Source of the DNA: Oasisia sp. SBJ-2009
Lineage: Eukaryota; Annelida; Polychaeta; Sabellida; Siboglinidae
NCBI GenBank assembly: GCA_964017155.1
Contig: OZ024855.1
Location: 57,162,935-57,226,934 of the forward strand
Direction: 5' to 3'
DNA length: 64,000 bases
Shown here piece after piece: positions 37,843 through 49,799 of the stretch. The notes beneath the pieces were generated by a model. The model saw only the letters and a program-made list of their open reading frames with translations, did not search any database and had not been told where the DNA came from. Position 1 is the first letter of the stretch, and each line of letters begins with the position of its first letter. The position numbers and the translations under genes are program-made.

Positions 37843-38290
37843 AGGGATTCTTTGGGACCTGGAAGGGAAATTGTTTGTATCCAAAAATTATAATGAAATA
37901 GATTTTTTTGAGAATGCCAAACTCTGCAATGTATGTATATAACCTTGTTAATATAATTATTTCATGTAGTTTAATGTGTTTGTTTCATTGGAAGTATCTG
38001 GTATGTTTTATTAGCCATTAATATACAGTAACATAAGCGGATTGATCCCAAATTAGTAAGCCTCTATGCTGAGATATTTAGGACACAAACGGGATTGTTT
38101 TTCGTTATGTTATCAAGGTTATTAATAATAAAACACAATTATAATGAAATGAAGGCATAAGGTTACATGAAGTAGTTATATTAATAAAAATGCATACATA
38201 TATTGCAAAGAGTTCTATATTCTCAAAGAATCCCTTTTCATTATAATTTTGAACATAAAAGAACCCCATTCCTGTCCCAGAGAATCATCC
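37843..38290. mobile_element. Foldback/MITE element after TAF5L
   Basis: The halves are imperfect inverted copies centred near 38065. AGGGATTCTTTGGGACCTGG, AAAATTATAATGAAA and TTAATATAATTATTTCATGT on the left pair with GATTCTCTGGGACAGGAATG, AAAATTATAATGAAA and TTAATATAACTACTTCATGT read inverted on the right. There is no coding sequence. Confidence 0.65.
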
Positions 38291-38888
38291 ATTGTGTGTC
38301 ATAAAGTTACATAGTCTATGTCAAACATGCAGCATCATTTTATGAAAGCAAGACTACTTTATTATGCATCTTTCACTATGTACATAAAGTGTGTAATTAA
38401 TTGCCACGTTTTATAGACATTTTACAGAAAATAAATGCATTTCATGTAGGTATATGTTTGGCCATCAGTTTATTGTAGGCATACGGTGGTTCTTTGATGC
38501 TCTAACCTAGGTGGTTTCTGTATTATTTTGTAGCATCTATATATATATCACCAGTGCCGTGGCAGTGAATGACAATTCGTTAAAAAATGATAAAATATGG
38601 GCAGTTACAAAATAAAAATACTAAGAAGTATCTATGTTAGATATGTAGCAAGGTATGTAAATGGTATAAGAACAACATATATTTGCATGTAAAATATTGT
38701 TGAATCAAATTCTATAAAAATAGTAATTTATATTCGCTACGTGACGCGTGCACTTCGTGTTTATTCGCTAGATGGCGGTATCGTTTTCTAAATCTCAGCT
38801 AAATCTGTTGACAAACGATGTTGGTCCAGCTAGGTAGTTAATCTACTTACAGTACTGACAGGAACTAACTGAATCATGACAGTAAAGT

Positions 38889-39420
38889 AGCCCGCACACC
38901 GCGGAGACTCGCTCAAGACGCGGTCGAGACGGTTACTGTCGCGCTTACATTTTTCTGATCGTTATAAACTTTCCGATTGACGTTTCTGCGCATGCGCGAT
39001 AAATGTAAAATCATCAATATTCAGCGAAACGACAAAGCATTTTTGATCTAAATGCCACGGGCTGCTCGTTAACTCTCCTGTGATGATTACTGTGAAGAAT
39101 TGCTTAAAATGTCTTTCAATACAATAACAGCTTACGTTTATTTAAATCACTGTCACGGATTGTGGCGCACTACAGTCACGTGATTTACGCTTGCTATCAA
39201 AACATGCCTCAAAACTTGTTTGCCTCGTGTTAATTTGCGACAAATAACTTTGCCGAGAGATTATGTACATCCTAACGAACAACCCGTAGTATTTATACCA
39301 TAAATACATTGTCCTTTCGCTGCACATTAATGATTTTACATTTGTCGCGCATGCGCAGAAACGTCAAGCGCTACAACCGTATCGACCGTGTCTGGTGTGA
39401 GTCTCCGTGGCGTGCGGACT
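38889..39420. mobile_element. TIR/MITE with NRF1-like motifs in its arms
   Basis: The ends AGCCCGCACACCGCGGAGAC and (inverted) AGTCCGCACGCCACGGAGAC are similar, and the similarity continues inward through CGGTCGA-ACGGTT, TTGACGTTTCTGCGCATGCG and TAAATGTAAAATCATCAAT/TTAAT. The arms are about 130-160 bp. TGCGCATGCGCG occurs in both. No transposase frame and no clear target duplication. GC content is higher than in the surroundings. Confidence 0.7.
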
Positions 39421-39439
39421 CCTCGAAATGCTTAGTGTA

Positions 39440-40400
39440 GGGACCTGCAAAAAATAACTACCATGTTTAAGATGGTGCAAATTGATTGTATGTATAATAC
39501 AAGATACTAGACACCGTTTATATAAAAAAAAATTCATGCAGTCAAAAATGATGGCAGTTTTTTAAAATGATACAAAATGTGTGACCGCTGCATCAAGTGC
39601 ACGGCCTGCTGTGCCTGTGTAGCATACGTTCATACCAGGTCTGGATCACTCGTGCAGGTGCAAACTGCTATAACCGTATAGTTTGTCAAAGATATTTGTA
39701 AAATCAATTGTTTGACCTAAGTGTAATGTGATCTTGAGATGGGTATGACCTGGAAATAGCATTTTATATCCAATATTACCTAGCTATATTATTTGGTTTA
39801 TTTTCAGAATTATTTGTCGGACTTTTAGCAACTCTTTTCCATTCAAATGTCTTCAGGACTCCGTAAATTGTTTTGCACCCACGATGGAAGCTAGTGTACT
39901 CGACATAATTTACTACTTTTTTGTGACACTTTTCACTAACGTATTTTATATAAGTTTTTATTCAAGTTAACTGACTCAGTACAAATACCGTTTTGCGACA
40001 GACTTAATAACCTTTAAAAATGTTTTATTAGCAGTATAATATGTTTGGGCTGTTTGGAGGAAACCACCTAAGAACTAAAAACGTAGCGATGTTTCTCTGT
40101 AAATAAAATAAAATCTCATTATGTCAATATTTTATATGCTCAAATAAGCACATAGATTTGAAATATTAACCTCATTAGAAAGATTATATATTTTGATATC
40201 CATTCACGCCTAAATAGTGTCTTTAAGTTGTATCGTGTTCAAAGATGCAGTTAGATTAGATGAAATGGGCGGTAAATTCAAAACGACTTAAGCTGAAACG
40301 TGCTATATGCGAGTTGTACGATATTTTCAGGGTCTTCTTATTAAAGTTGCATTCTGACTTCCGCCATGTTTAAAATACAATTTCCCAGTAAACCAGCATT
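39440..40400 (+). repeat. Large dispersed repeat, copy 1 (partner at 49800-50620)
   Basis: This 0.9 kb block recurs in the same orientation at 49800-50620 with moderate divergence. Shared words in order include GTAGCATACGTTCATACC, ATAGCATTTTATATCCAATA, TTTGCACCCACGATGGAA (with one substitution), CAGTACAAATACCGTTTTG and GTATCGTGTTCAAAGATGCA. It is non-coding in both copies and the element class is unknown. Confidence 0.8.
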
Positions 40401-40589
40401 CCCCATACACTATATATTGTTTTCCTCAACTACCTATCAACTTATTTTCACATAATATGCCATTTTAAGATAAAAAGCAGCAAAAGACGAAAAATTATTC
40501 CGGTGAGCCTCACCAGTTAGAACTTTCTGATTGGTTTAGACCTCGATGAATGGAATTCCAGTGAAAAGCGCTGTCAGGAAACCACACTA

Positions 40590-40685
40590 GGGCCACACTA
40601 AAAGGCGGATCACAATTGGCAGACCGCACGGAAACGACATACCACATTCACAACGATGCCACCGCTCGATACGCTCCATATTTAC
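40590..40685 (+). mobile_element. Single end of the 3517-5418 TIR transposon family
   Basis: ACACTAAAAGGCGGATCACA + ATTGGCAGACCGCACGGAAA, CCACATTCACAACGATGCCA and TACGCTCCATATTTAC follow the 95-bp terminal repeat of the element at 3517-5418 with scattered substitutions. I found no matching opposite end nearby, so this is a solo or truncated copy. Confidence 0.75.
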
Positions 40686-40857
40686 GGCATGTCCAGTTGC
40701 CCACATACAAACTATCGCTGGCTACGCGCCTGTACAGTCAATGGCTAATTGAGGATGATTTAAATAACTAGGGTATTGATGCCTAGTGCCTAGGCTACTG
40801 AGTAATGTAACTGTTTTAGTATAGACTATATACACATTGAAGATTTAAATCATCTAC

Positions 40858-41820
40858 ATGGACCGGGGTTCGAATCCCGGTACCGGCATGTCGGTGGTTT
40901 GGTACTTACTTATACACCCACCGTGTCGACACTTGGGCAATTTCGGTCACCCTATATCACATGCCTCTTCCAACCCGCACTGGTCAGCGTGGAAGGGTAG
41001 ACCAACAAACACTACAAAGTTTCCAGTGTCCAGCGGCACCGAAAGAGTCCATGACCAAGGAGGCGGCTCTGGTCAACTAGGGCTACGTGCATGGGGTGCT
41101 AATCCTGTGTCAAAAAGAGCCGCCGAAAGAGAGTTAGTAGACTAAAGATAGCGACCTACAACGTCAAAGCTCTACTCAGAGATGAACACATACAAGAACT
41201 CGAAGAAGAACTTAGGGAAACCAGGTTGGTATGGGATGTAATCGGGATCGGAGAAGTGAGAAGACCACATGAATGTTTCACTATCTTACAAAGCGATCAC
41301 CTACTATACCATTCCAAGGCAAACAACGGCCAAGCAGGCGTAGGTTTTCTCATAAACAAGACATGGAAAGACCACATAGTGGGGGAAAACAGCATCAGTC
41401 CTAGAGTACAGAACTCGTTCTGTGCATATCAAAGCGCTACAAACTAAAGGTAGTGCAAGTATATACACCAACTCATACTCAGAAGAAGACATAAATAGCT
41501 TCTACAACGACGTCGATGAGGCTTTAGGGAAGCCAAACCACTACACGATAGTGATGGGAGACTTCAATGCGCAAATACGGCAGCCGAAATTGACTATATC
41601 CTAAAAAGCAGGCCAGATATCAACACAGTCACAGACGTAACAGTCATCAACCAAATCAACACTGGAAGTGACCAAAGACTGGTTATGAGCAACATACAGT
41701 TGGACGTAGAGGTGGAAAGGAAAACATTGATGACCAAGAGGCCTCCAAGAGTAGATGCTGCACAAATAGGATCGAAGAAGATCGAATTCCAACTCGAATT
41801 GAGAAACCCCCTCTCACGTC
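40858..41820 (+). pseudogene. RTE-like LINE 5' fragment (endonuclease) with a tRNA T-arm-like leader
   Basis: From about 41140 the frame reads KIATYNVKALL, then WDVIGIGEVRRP, HLLYHSKANNGQAGVGFLIN, ISPRV, and after a frameshift YTIVMGDFNAQI, then IDYIL, INTGSDQRLVMSNIQLDVE, KKIEFQLELRN. This is the APE-type endonuclease of RTE-like non-LTR elements (the family often mislabelled craniofacial development protein 2). A segment between GDFNAQ and DYIL is deleted, and no RT follows after about 41820. The upstream part (40858 on) starts with GACCGGGGTTCGAATCCCGG, a perfect tRNA T-arm/B-box with a TACCGGCA continuation, suggesting a tRNA- or SINE-derived leader. Confidence 0.75.
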
Positions 41821-44380
41821 GATGTCAGTGCATATAGGTTTCCTGGGCAATGACGCGGGGTATTATTCTAAAACGAGGCGGACAGTTTTGAATACTGTGG
41901 AGCGACCACTGCGTCTACGACAAGTCTTACGATAACACGAAGTTAATATAGTGGTAAGTCTTACAGCCAATTATTTGGAAGTATATATTGGCTCTGCAAT
42001 TATATATAGTTATAATGAAGACGTGCGCCGTATTGTTCACAATTCTGAAAGATAATTGTGCAGCCTTGAAACAAAATTGAATAGGCGTTACGCGACTTTA
42101 AAAAGAGCCCATCATTCTAAATCACAGTCAACTCCATTGGCATTTGAACTTTTTGCACGGATTGTCCGTACCCCTTGTTTACACCTGATAAGGAATAGCT
42201 TTACATTGTATCTGTGGCTCATGACACGAGGAAAATGTAATGTGCTGTGAATTTAGGTAGGACACACGGTTTTGAACACGGCGTTTTTTGTGAGCTTTTG
42301 ATTTTGCCATCTGTTTTCATAACAAACATGTTCTAGTTCCGATACATGGAGTTTGCGTAACATTTGGTCTTAACGTAATAGGTGTGACTGATTTAGTACA
42401 TAAATGTGATATAAAAAGACTATGAATACACATTTTTGGACACGGTCATTGGAAGGATATTTGCTGCACAGTCAGTGCAGATAGGACACACGGTTTTTAA
42501 CCGTGACGTTTTGTTGTTGTCGTGTTGATATATATATATATGAATCTGCCAGTCTATTTTATTTATAAAAGTATTTCTTGTTGTTCCGTAACAGTCTGTT
42601 TGCATAAATTTACCCTAATAAGTATCACAGAATCAGCACATGATATGCATGTATATGCAGGAAAATATAATTTCATGTACAAACATTGTCAGGGTCACAC
42701 AGCTTCCTTCCATGGATTGCTATACAACAAAAGGAAATGTGTTTCTTATATTATGGGCAACCGACCACAGTACTTTATCTTTATCTATTAATGTTTTAAC
42801 ACCTTATGACTAAATGATTTATGTGGATGTGTTATTTATTATTAACTGAATTCATGACTTCATAAACAGCCCAACTCTACACGTTTATGTATCTGTCCTT
42901 CAGTGCAAGATACATTGCTGAACATGTATATGGGATTATCTTCTCAATGGTAATATTACCAATTCTGTACTGATACTCAAGAGATTGGTAACTGTGAACT
43001 GTAGGACATATATCATGAAATAATAACTTGCATTTGTAGAAAATGTGTGTGAACTAACATTACTAGTCACAAGTATTGCAGTGGTTATATTTTATCAGCA
43101 AATAATCAGGGTTGGATGAATCCAGAGTGGACTAAGTGTTCAGTGCATTTTTTTGACATGTATTTATATACGTTCAAACTTAGGTTCATACCATGCACTA
43201 TTTCGGGATGGGTCACATTCAGGAACAGATATTTGTTTGGTTGATTGGTTTTCAAATATGCATGTGCCTTGGATTCCTGTTGCAAAAATTCATGATAAAT
43301 TATCATTCCGCCATAGAGTTTGTGGTAAGCCAATCACTGCATTACTTAATTATTATTTTTCAGCATCAAATCCTATCACCATCCGCTTAGTTGTTTTTCT
43401 CCGAATTAGAATTCTAGTAAAGCAACGTGAGGTGTATTCGACACTTATTACAATCATAATGTTGCTAGAATGAATGTCAATTGCACTTCGGTTAGCCAAA
43501 CTTGTGTAAACCAGTTTACAATGTTATTGTTGTGTACATTAAATATTCAAATTGTAAACAAAACTATAAATATATACTGCTGATCTTACTGATACAAATT
43601 GCAACTTATTTAGCAAACACAGTGATGATAATTATCTAACCTAGCTAATCAAGGAACAGACAACCTCGTTTTATTCACCCCCATGCTAGCATGCACATGT
43701 ACAGCTCTTGCATCTAAGCCTAAGGCACGATAAGGCCAGTTGTGAATCGGACGTAGGAAAACGCGTGACCTACATTCAACTACGTCTACAGTCTACACGT
43801 CTACGACGTCTGCGTTCGCAGTAGTACATACGAATCGATAATGTGAATAGTGGACGGTTTCGGTCTACATTTACATTCCAAGACATAGTGCAACAGGTGT
43901 AAATCAAAGCTAAAATATTATTTATATTTCACAATTATTTAATTTTGTGTAAAAGAATTTTAATTGGCACAGCGCGCCGGTCGAACATCGTTATGTAACA
44001 TGGCGTACGTGATGCGATCACCATGCGCACCACCGCGCCCGCCGCTAATGAAGTTCACTTTTCAACTTTCAACGCCAAACAGCGTGTGACATGCCTGTCT
44101 GCAACGAGTGATTGCGTTTTTGCACGAAGGTGCGCATTACTTTTTAACCGGTTTTCATACCGATACATCATGTGTGGACGTCTCTACGTATGTGTCTTCT
44201 AACTTGAAGATGAAGTGCACCTGTGAACGCATTCCATCAACTCACAACTACTACGCCTCTTTCAAACTGTGTGTCGACATTGGCAGACCGAACACTCTCT
44301 ATGACGCCAACCTTTGGCCAGTTGGCACTAAGATTGGTCGATACTTTCCTCCAAGGAAACCCAACACAGCTAATTCGACA
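41821..44380. other. Intergenic desert, nothing recognised
   Basis: Mostly AT-rich sequence with a GC-richer patch at about 43970-44100. The short open frames show no recognisable domains. I see no RNA gene or clear repeat. Confidence 0.5.
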
Positions 44381-44392
44381 CACCTATAGACT

Positions 44393-47300
44393 GTCGTATA
44401 CGTATTGCTTCCTTTAATGCGAGAAGCATACGGAACAGTTCACTTGATTTGATTAACATTTTAACTGCATGTGATATACTTGCTGTGCAAGAACATTGGC
44501 TTCCCAAACAGAGCCTTTCATATATTAATTCTTTGCACTCTGACTTCAGTGCTAGGGGCATTAGCTCCATCGATTATGGTGATGGCTTCAGTGGTCGTCC
44601 TCACGGTGGTCTTTGTTTTTTATGGCGAAGATCACTTGACCCATCCATCGAAATTTTGGTTTATGACGATGAGAAAAGACTTCTTGGTCTAAAAATCACT
44701 ACTTTTAATGCCACAATTCTTGTTCTTAATGTATATCTACCATATCAGAGCGATGATAATGTTGATGAATATCAAGCTATTTTAGGCAAGATCCAAGCCA
44801 TAACTGACTCATTTGATTCAAGTAATATTTTTATTGTTGGAGACTTTAATGCTGATTTAATCAAGACCAGCTCATTTTCACCATTTCTAAATTCTTTTAT
44901 TAGTGAATGCCACTTTATCCCAAGTGACATTAAGTATCTTCCCCCCGATTCGTTTACATATGTCAGTGACGCCCATGGCTCTAGGAGCTGGCTGGATCAT
45001 GTGCTTTGCACCCACTCCAGTCACTCATCTGTCTCTGATATGGTAATTAATTATGACTGTGTCTCTTCGGATCATTTTCCTCTATCGTTTACCATTTCTA
45101 TCAAATTACTACCCACTTCTGAATCATCCACTACGCAACAAACTTGTAAGCCCAGTCCCATGTGGGATTGTGCTTCCTCCCATGACCTTCTCAACTATTA
45201 CAACAATTCTGGTTCTCTTTTATCCGGCATTGACGTACCACATGCTGCTCTAAGTTGTACCAATCCTAATTGCCATGATGTAGCCCATCAGCTGCTCTTG
45301 TGCAAATTTTATAATGATATCATACATTCTCTTACGGATGCTTCCGATGTCATTCCTACTAAAACGTATAACACATCCCGAAAATTCAATGTTCCTGGTT
45401 GGAACGACCTGGTCAGGGACTCTCATCAAGCTGCCAGAGAAACTTTTCTCATCTGGCGGTCTGCTGGGAGTCCGAGACATGGTTCTTTGTATGACTTAAT
45501 GAAAATTAAACGTGCCCAGTTTAAACGCAACAAAAGACATTGCGAAAAAAACGCTGAATCTCTTAAAGCGGAGCGACTAGCTTCCAATCTGAGTAGCCAT
45601 GATTTTAAAAACTTTTGGAAGGGCATCAAACAAGCAAACAATGCCAGGTTACCTAACCCCAGTAATGTTGGAGGTGCCTGTGTTGCTGAAAACGTCAGAA
45701 ATATGTGACTTCATCATTACCAATCACTGCTTAACTCTGTACCCGAGTCTACTGTTCACATTCATAAGATTGACATGTATTGTAGCAATATTCAACTTAG
45801 CGACAATATGGTTGTTAAAGTTAAAGAACTACAAGAATTAATAATTGCTATGCCTGTTGGTAAAGCCTGTGGCTATGACCATATCAGTAATGAACATTTT
45901 AAGTATGCTAACGAAAAACTACATATTCTTATGTCTTTGTTGTATAGCAGTCTGTTAATACATGGTTTTTTACCTGATACTATGATGACAACAATCATAG
46001 CTCCTATCATTAAAAATAAATCTGGTGATTTGTCAGACAATAATAACTATAGGCCCATTGCCACAGTAGCTAGCAAACTATTTGAATCATTAATATTATC
46101 CAGGGCTATCCCATTTCTCATTACATGTGACAATCAATTTGGATTTAAAAAGCATCACTCTACTGAGATGCTCATATTTCTGTTAAAAGAACTTTTTCGA
46201 AACTATATTGCTAATGGGTCTTCTATGTATGTTACTATGTTGGATGCCTCCAAAGCCTTCGACAAAGTTAACCACAGCAAGCTATTTGGTAAATTAATTG
46301 ATCGTGGCTGTCCAGCTTTTATTGTACGCATTCTATACCACTGGTACGGTACCCAACAATTTACCATCAGATGGTGTCAGGGATTTTCTAGCTTTTTTTC
46401 TGTTTCCAATGGTGTTAAACAGGGTGGAATCCTTTCCCCCCCCCCCCCATCTTTTCAATGTGTACATGGACGACTTAAGCGTTAATCTAAACAAATTATA
46501 TATTGGCTGGCACCTTAATCAACCACTTGATGTATGCTGATGACCTCTGTATTTTTTCTCCCAGTGTTGCTGGTTTGAGAAAACTTACTGATTGTTGTGC
46601 CAAGTATGGCGAATTGTTCAATATTACTTATAATGCCAAGAAGTCCTTTTGTATGGTTATTGACAACCAACCCCAGGACAGGAAACATTTTCATTGTATC
46701 CATCTCGATAACCATCCATTACCTTATACTACAAAATGTTAATATCTTGGTCATATAATCAACAATAACCTGACTGATGATGACGACATAGCCAGACAAA
46801 AAAGATGCCTTTATGCCCAAGCCAATGTATTAGCTCGAAAATTTTGTCTTTGTAATATTTCCACCAAAATTATTTTATTTCAAGCATACTGTGCTCCTAT
46901 GTATACTTCTAGTCTTTGGTGCACATTCAAAAAATATAGCCTCAAAAGCATTACTGTCGCATACAATAATAGCCTCAGAATTTTACTAAACTTACCCTCA
47001 AGATGTAGTGCAAGTTTTATGTTTGCCGCCAACTATATTAAATCCTTCAATGAACGCATTCGTTCATCAATATTCAGTCTTTTATGTCGTCTTCATCAGT
47101 CAGATAATATCCTTTTTATTAATTACCTTCATACCGATATTCATTTTAAGAGCCATATGTACTCATACTGGAGGTCGTTATTGTACAAATGTCATTAGTA
47201 TGGTATTTATTTTCGAATCATTTTTTAAAATATTTATTTTTACAACTTGTTTAATTCATTTCCTCATATATTTAGACATAACTTTTTAAATTTTACACTT

Positions 47301-47415
47301 ATATTTTTACGTTGATCTCATTGCTTTGATTGTATTATATGTATTGTACTTTTCATTTGTTTTTATTGTATTTTATGTATACATATATGGACGTCTTGTC
47401 TGAAATAAACCTTAT
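44393..47415 (+). pseudogene. CR1/L2-group LINE ORF2 (endonuclease + RT), nearly complete, broken
   Basis: The reading frame starts about 44393 (RIASFNARSIRNSS). It carries an APE endonuclease (VQEHWLP, IFIVGDFNAD, SWLDHVL, SSDHFPLSF) and an RT (GKACGYDHISNEHFK, NNYRPIATVASKLFE, LDASKAFDKVNH, GVKQGGILSP, VYMDDLSVNLNKLY, LMYADDLCIFSPSVAGL, YLGHIINNNL). Damage is limited: a TGA at 45706-45708 where the frame otherwise continues (probably an original Trp in the family's MW-HY context), a frameshift at a C run about 46436-46449, another near 46500-46530, and a TAA near 46740. The 3' end is AATAAACCTTATTATTATAG near 47415. The tail and motifs suit the CR1/L2 group. No ORF1 was recognised upstream. 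Confidence 0.9.
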
Positions 47416-47472
47416 TATTATAGATAACATGGATACCATTTTAACGTAGATATACGTCAAGTTCTGCGCGCT

Positions 47473-48315
47473 ATATTAAAGGACAAAAAAGGCTACGGCT
47501 TCGTGTCATACACCTAATAGAGTTTATACAAAGTAACAATTTCCACATATACTCAATTTTTTAACGTCAGTGGTTTACTCAGAATGTGACTTTAAAGTCT
47601 AAAATTCTAACGAAATCCACAATGGTCTAGACGTCGCCATAGGTGAAGGGTTAATTTGGCTTGGCCATTCAGCGCGCGGCATTCTATATCTCGGTCAGCT
47701 TCCGGCGACGTCGTTAAGGGTCAACAACTTCGAGTCTTCGACAGTTCGTTCAGTTGGCGTGACATCTAGCAGCTGCTTATAGACGTATATCTAAATCTGT
47801 GGTTAAATCTATGGTAAACTTTAGTAATTATGCCTTCGTGTTCGGCATACGGTTGCAATAATAGTTGAAACAACCGGTAGTATTGAAGCAATGGATTCAC
47901 GTTGGTGATTTGTGGACGTACTGTTTGGCACTTTGCTCGGTCCATTTTGAGGAGAAATACTTTGATGTAGACATGTATCATCAGTTGATGGGATGATTTC
48001 AGCGATAACAATAATAGACAACTTTATATTTACCGTCATCAGCATGTTACGCGCGTTGCCGAGTTGCAGCCATTTCATGACAACAGCCAAACCCTATGCA
48101 GGGAATCTACGTGTAGAGCGCCTCGATCACCGTCGTGACGTCATTCTTCGTCTAAGATGGGGTAGCGCATAGAATTTGGATAGCTGGGTGTTAAAAAATA
48201 TTTTTCTGGTAAACCGCTGGCGTTAAAAAATTGAGTATATGTGGAAATTGTTACTTTATATTAACTCTATTAGGTGTATGCCACGTAAAAGTTAACTTTG
48301 TTTGTCCTTTAATAC
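47473..48315 (+). mobile_element. TIR element carrying decayed THAP-domain pieces
   Basis: Inverted arms lie at about 47473-47578 and 48209-48315. Both share TATTAAAGGACAAA, CATACACCTAATAGAGTT and GTAACAATTTCCACATATAC + TCAATTTTTTAACG. Between them an ATG at 47830 opens MPSCSAYGCNNS then a stop. About 80 bp later WTYCLALCSVHFEEKYFDVD appears in another frame (about 47918-47980). C-x4-C after MP and C-S-x-HF----F are the two halves of the THAP C2CH zinc finger. The middle (the FHRFP region) is missing. THAP domains occur in P-element transposases, so this looks like a deleted P-like element. No target duplication was found. Confidence 0.6.
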
Positions 48316-48344
48316 TTTTAAACGACTTTTCACAAGGTAAAATT

Positions 48345-48545
48345 AACATCAACTCACCTCCCATCGGAAAACACTCGGGAATTTCGCTATAGCGTAGATA
48401 GATCTTTCGTTGGTGCACGTGATCATAAAATAGGTCGAACATTCATTTGCATAATGTTGGCGAACAATCTTGGGAAATCCCAAATCCAGACAGGTCACAG
48501 ATTCTCGACCAGATTCGTGAGACAAATCTACCACGACGCCCCTAG
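48345..48545 (-). other. Open minus-strand segment with a donor-like end, unassigned
   Basis: Minus-strand frame of about 60 codons (VDLSHESGRESVTCLDLGF, IVRQHYANECSTYFMITCTN, IYAIAKFPSVFRWE) ending at a GTGAGT donor-like site. It adjoins the right arm of the THAP element and might be an exon or element fragment. I do not recognise it. Confidence 0.2.
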
Positions 48546-48901
48546 CGGTATGTAATATAAATATAGACTATGACAGTATGTCGCTTTATTTTTGTTCAAG
48601 CACTGATACAATTGGATAAAACAAACTACTGCAATATGCACCTCATTCAAAATTTAAGAAACTCTATTTCAAAGTCGATATCCTGGTCCCAGTTTTGGCC
48701 GGTCCCAGATTCGGCCGGTCCTAGATTCGGCACGAATCTGCCTGACCGCAACGGCAGCAGGCCAGGATTCTCCGTTGTCACTAACTTAGTCTGGGACCGG
48801 CCGAATTTTGGACCACCACATACACTGATTTTTGTTGTTGAAACACGTATTGTAGCAAAGGCATTGACAAAATTCAAAACGGCAAAAGACAAACTACTCC
48901 A

Positions 48902-48906
48902 ATACA

Positions 48907-48982
<76 letters not shown>

Positions 48983-48990
48983 CACACACT
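48902..48990. repeat. (CGCA)n-(CA)n microsatellite
   Basis: About 16 ACGC units passing into a short CA run. Frames reading ARTH or CVRA are artefacts. Confidence 0.95.
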
Positions 48991-49060
48991 AACTTTAAAG
49001 CTATGAAACTCTATATTTTGTTTTTCGCATGCTACATCTAGCATGGACATGGTATAAAAA

Positions 49061-49200
49061 CCAGTAATCTTCCAGTTAACTGGCCTAAATTATTAGACCC
49101 TTTTCAAAACGTTTTTTCACCTTTTCTCGATGTGTATGCCTATGTATTCGGGCGATGTTAATCAAATTATCATCTATATGCATGTATGCAGCTGCGACAA
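49061..49200 (+). mobile_element. Single arm of the intron 1 foldback family
   Basis: AGTAATCTTCCAGTTAACTG then GCCTAAATTATTAGACCC and TTTTCAAAACGTTTTTTCAC match the left arm of the element at 19908-20440 in the same orientation. The opposite arm was not seen. Confidence 0.65.
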
Positions 49201-49799
49201 ATTTTGTTTTTTATTTATGTGAGCTTATAATGTTTTAATTATAATCTATCGTCTAGTGTCTTTATACATATGGTGGAATATTTTGCAATTATTATACATT
49301 AAGCAACAATGTATCACTACCATGTGGGCTTGAACTAGATCAAAGTTAGACATGAAAAAGAAGAGTTAGTTTTAAATGCACTCCCCATTGCAATGTTTTG
49401 ATAAATTGACTTGTCAATGTTCTTACTTATGCCAACATTATTTATGTAAATAAAATAGGGTCAAATGTCAGTGTAAATGACTGGTGGTAGGTCATATTTC
49501 AATGCATAAGAGCACTTCCTACGTCAACACTGGATTAGCAAAAAGAAACATTTTATGACACAGTCACAGAGCCGGGGGCTGTTTTATGGCATTTTATGCG
49601 GACATTTCCCACAAGCAAAACCTAGCAACCAATCTAGCTAGTATCGTCGGAATCAATCACAGTGATACACTTCTAACATGTTTTTCTTGTGTGGAAATTG
49701 TTTTAATATTTGCATATTCCAATGTTAGATAATAATACCTGTGATTAAAATATAGTTGATGTAGGTTGTGGTTTCATTACCGATTTCCAGCACACACAG

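Noticed and set aside
42056..43473. Several 60-110 codon ORFs in the desert
   Set aside because: They overlap in several frames, have AT-driven composition and no family resemblance.
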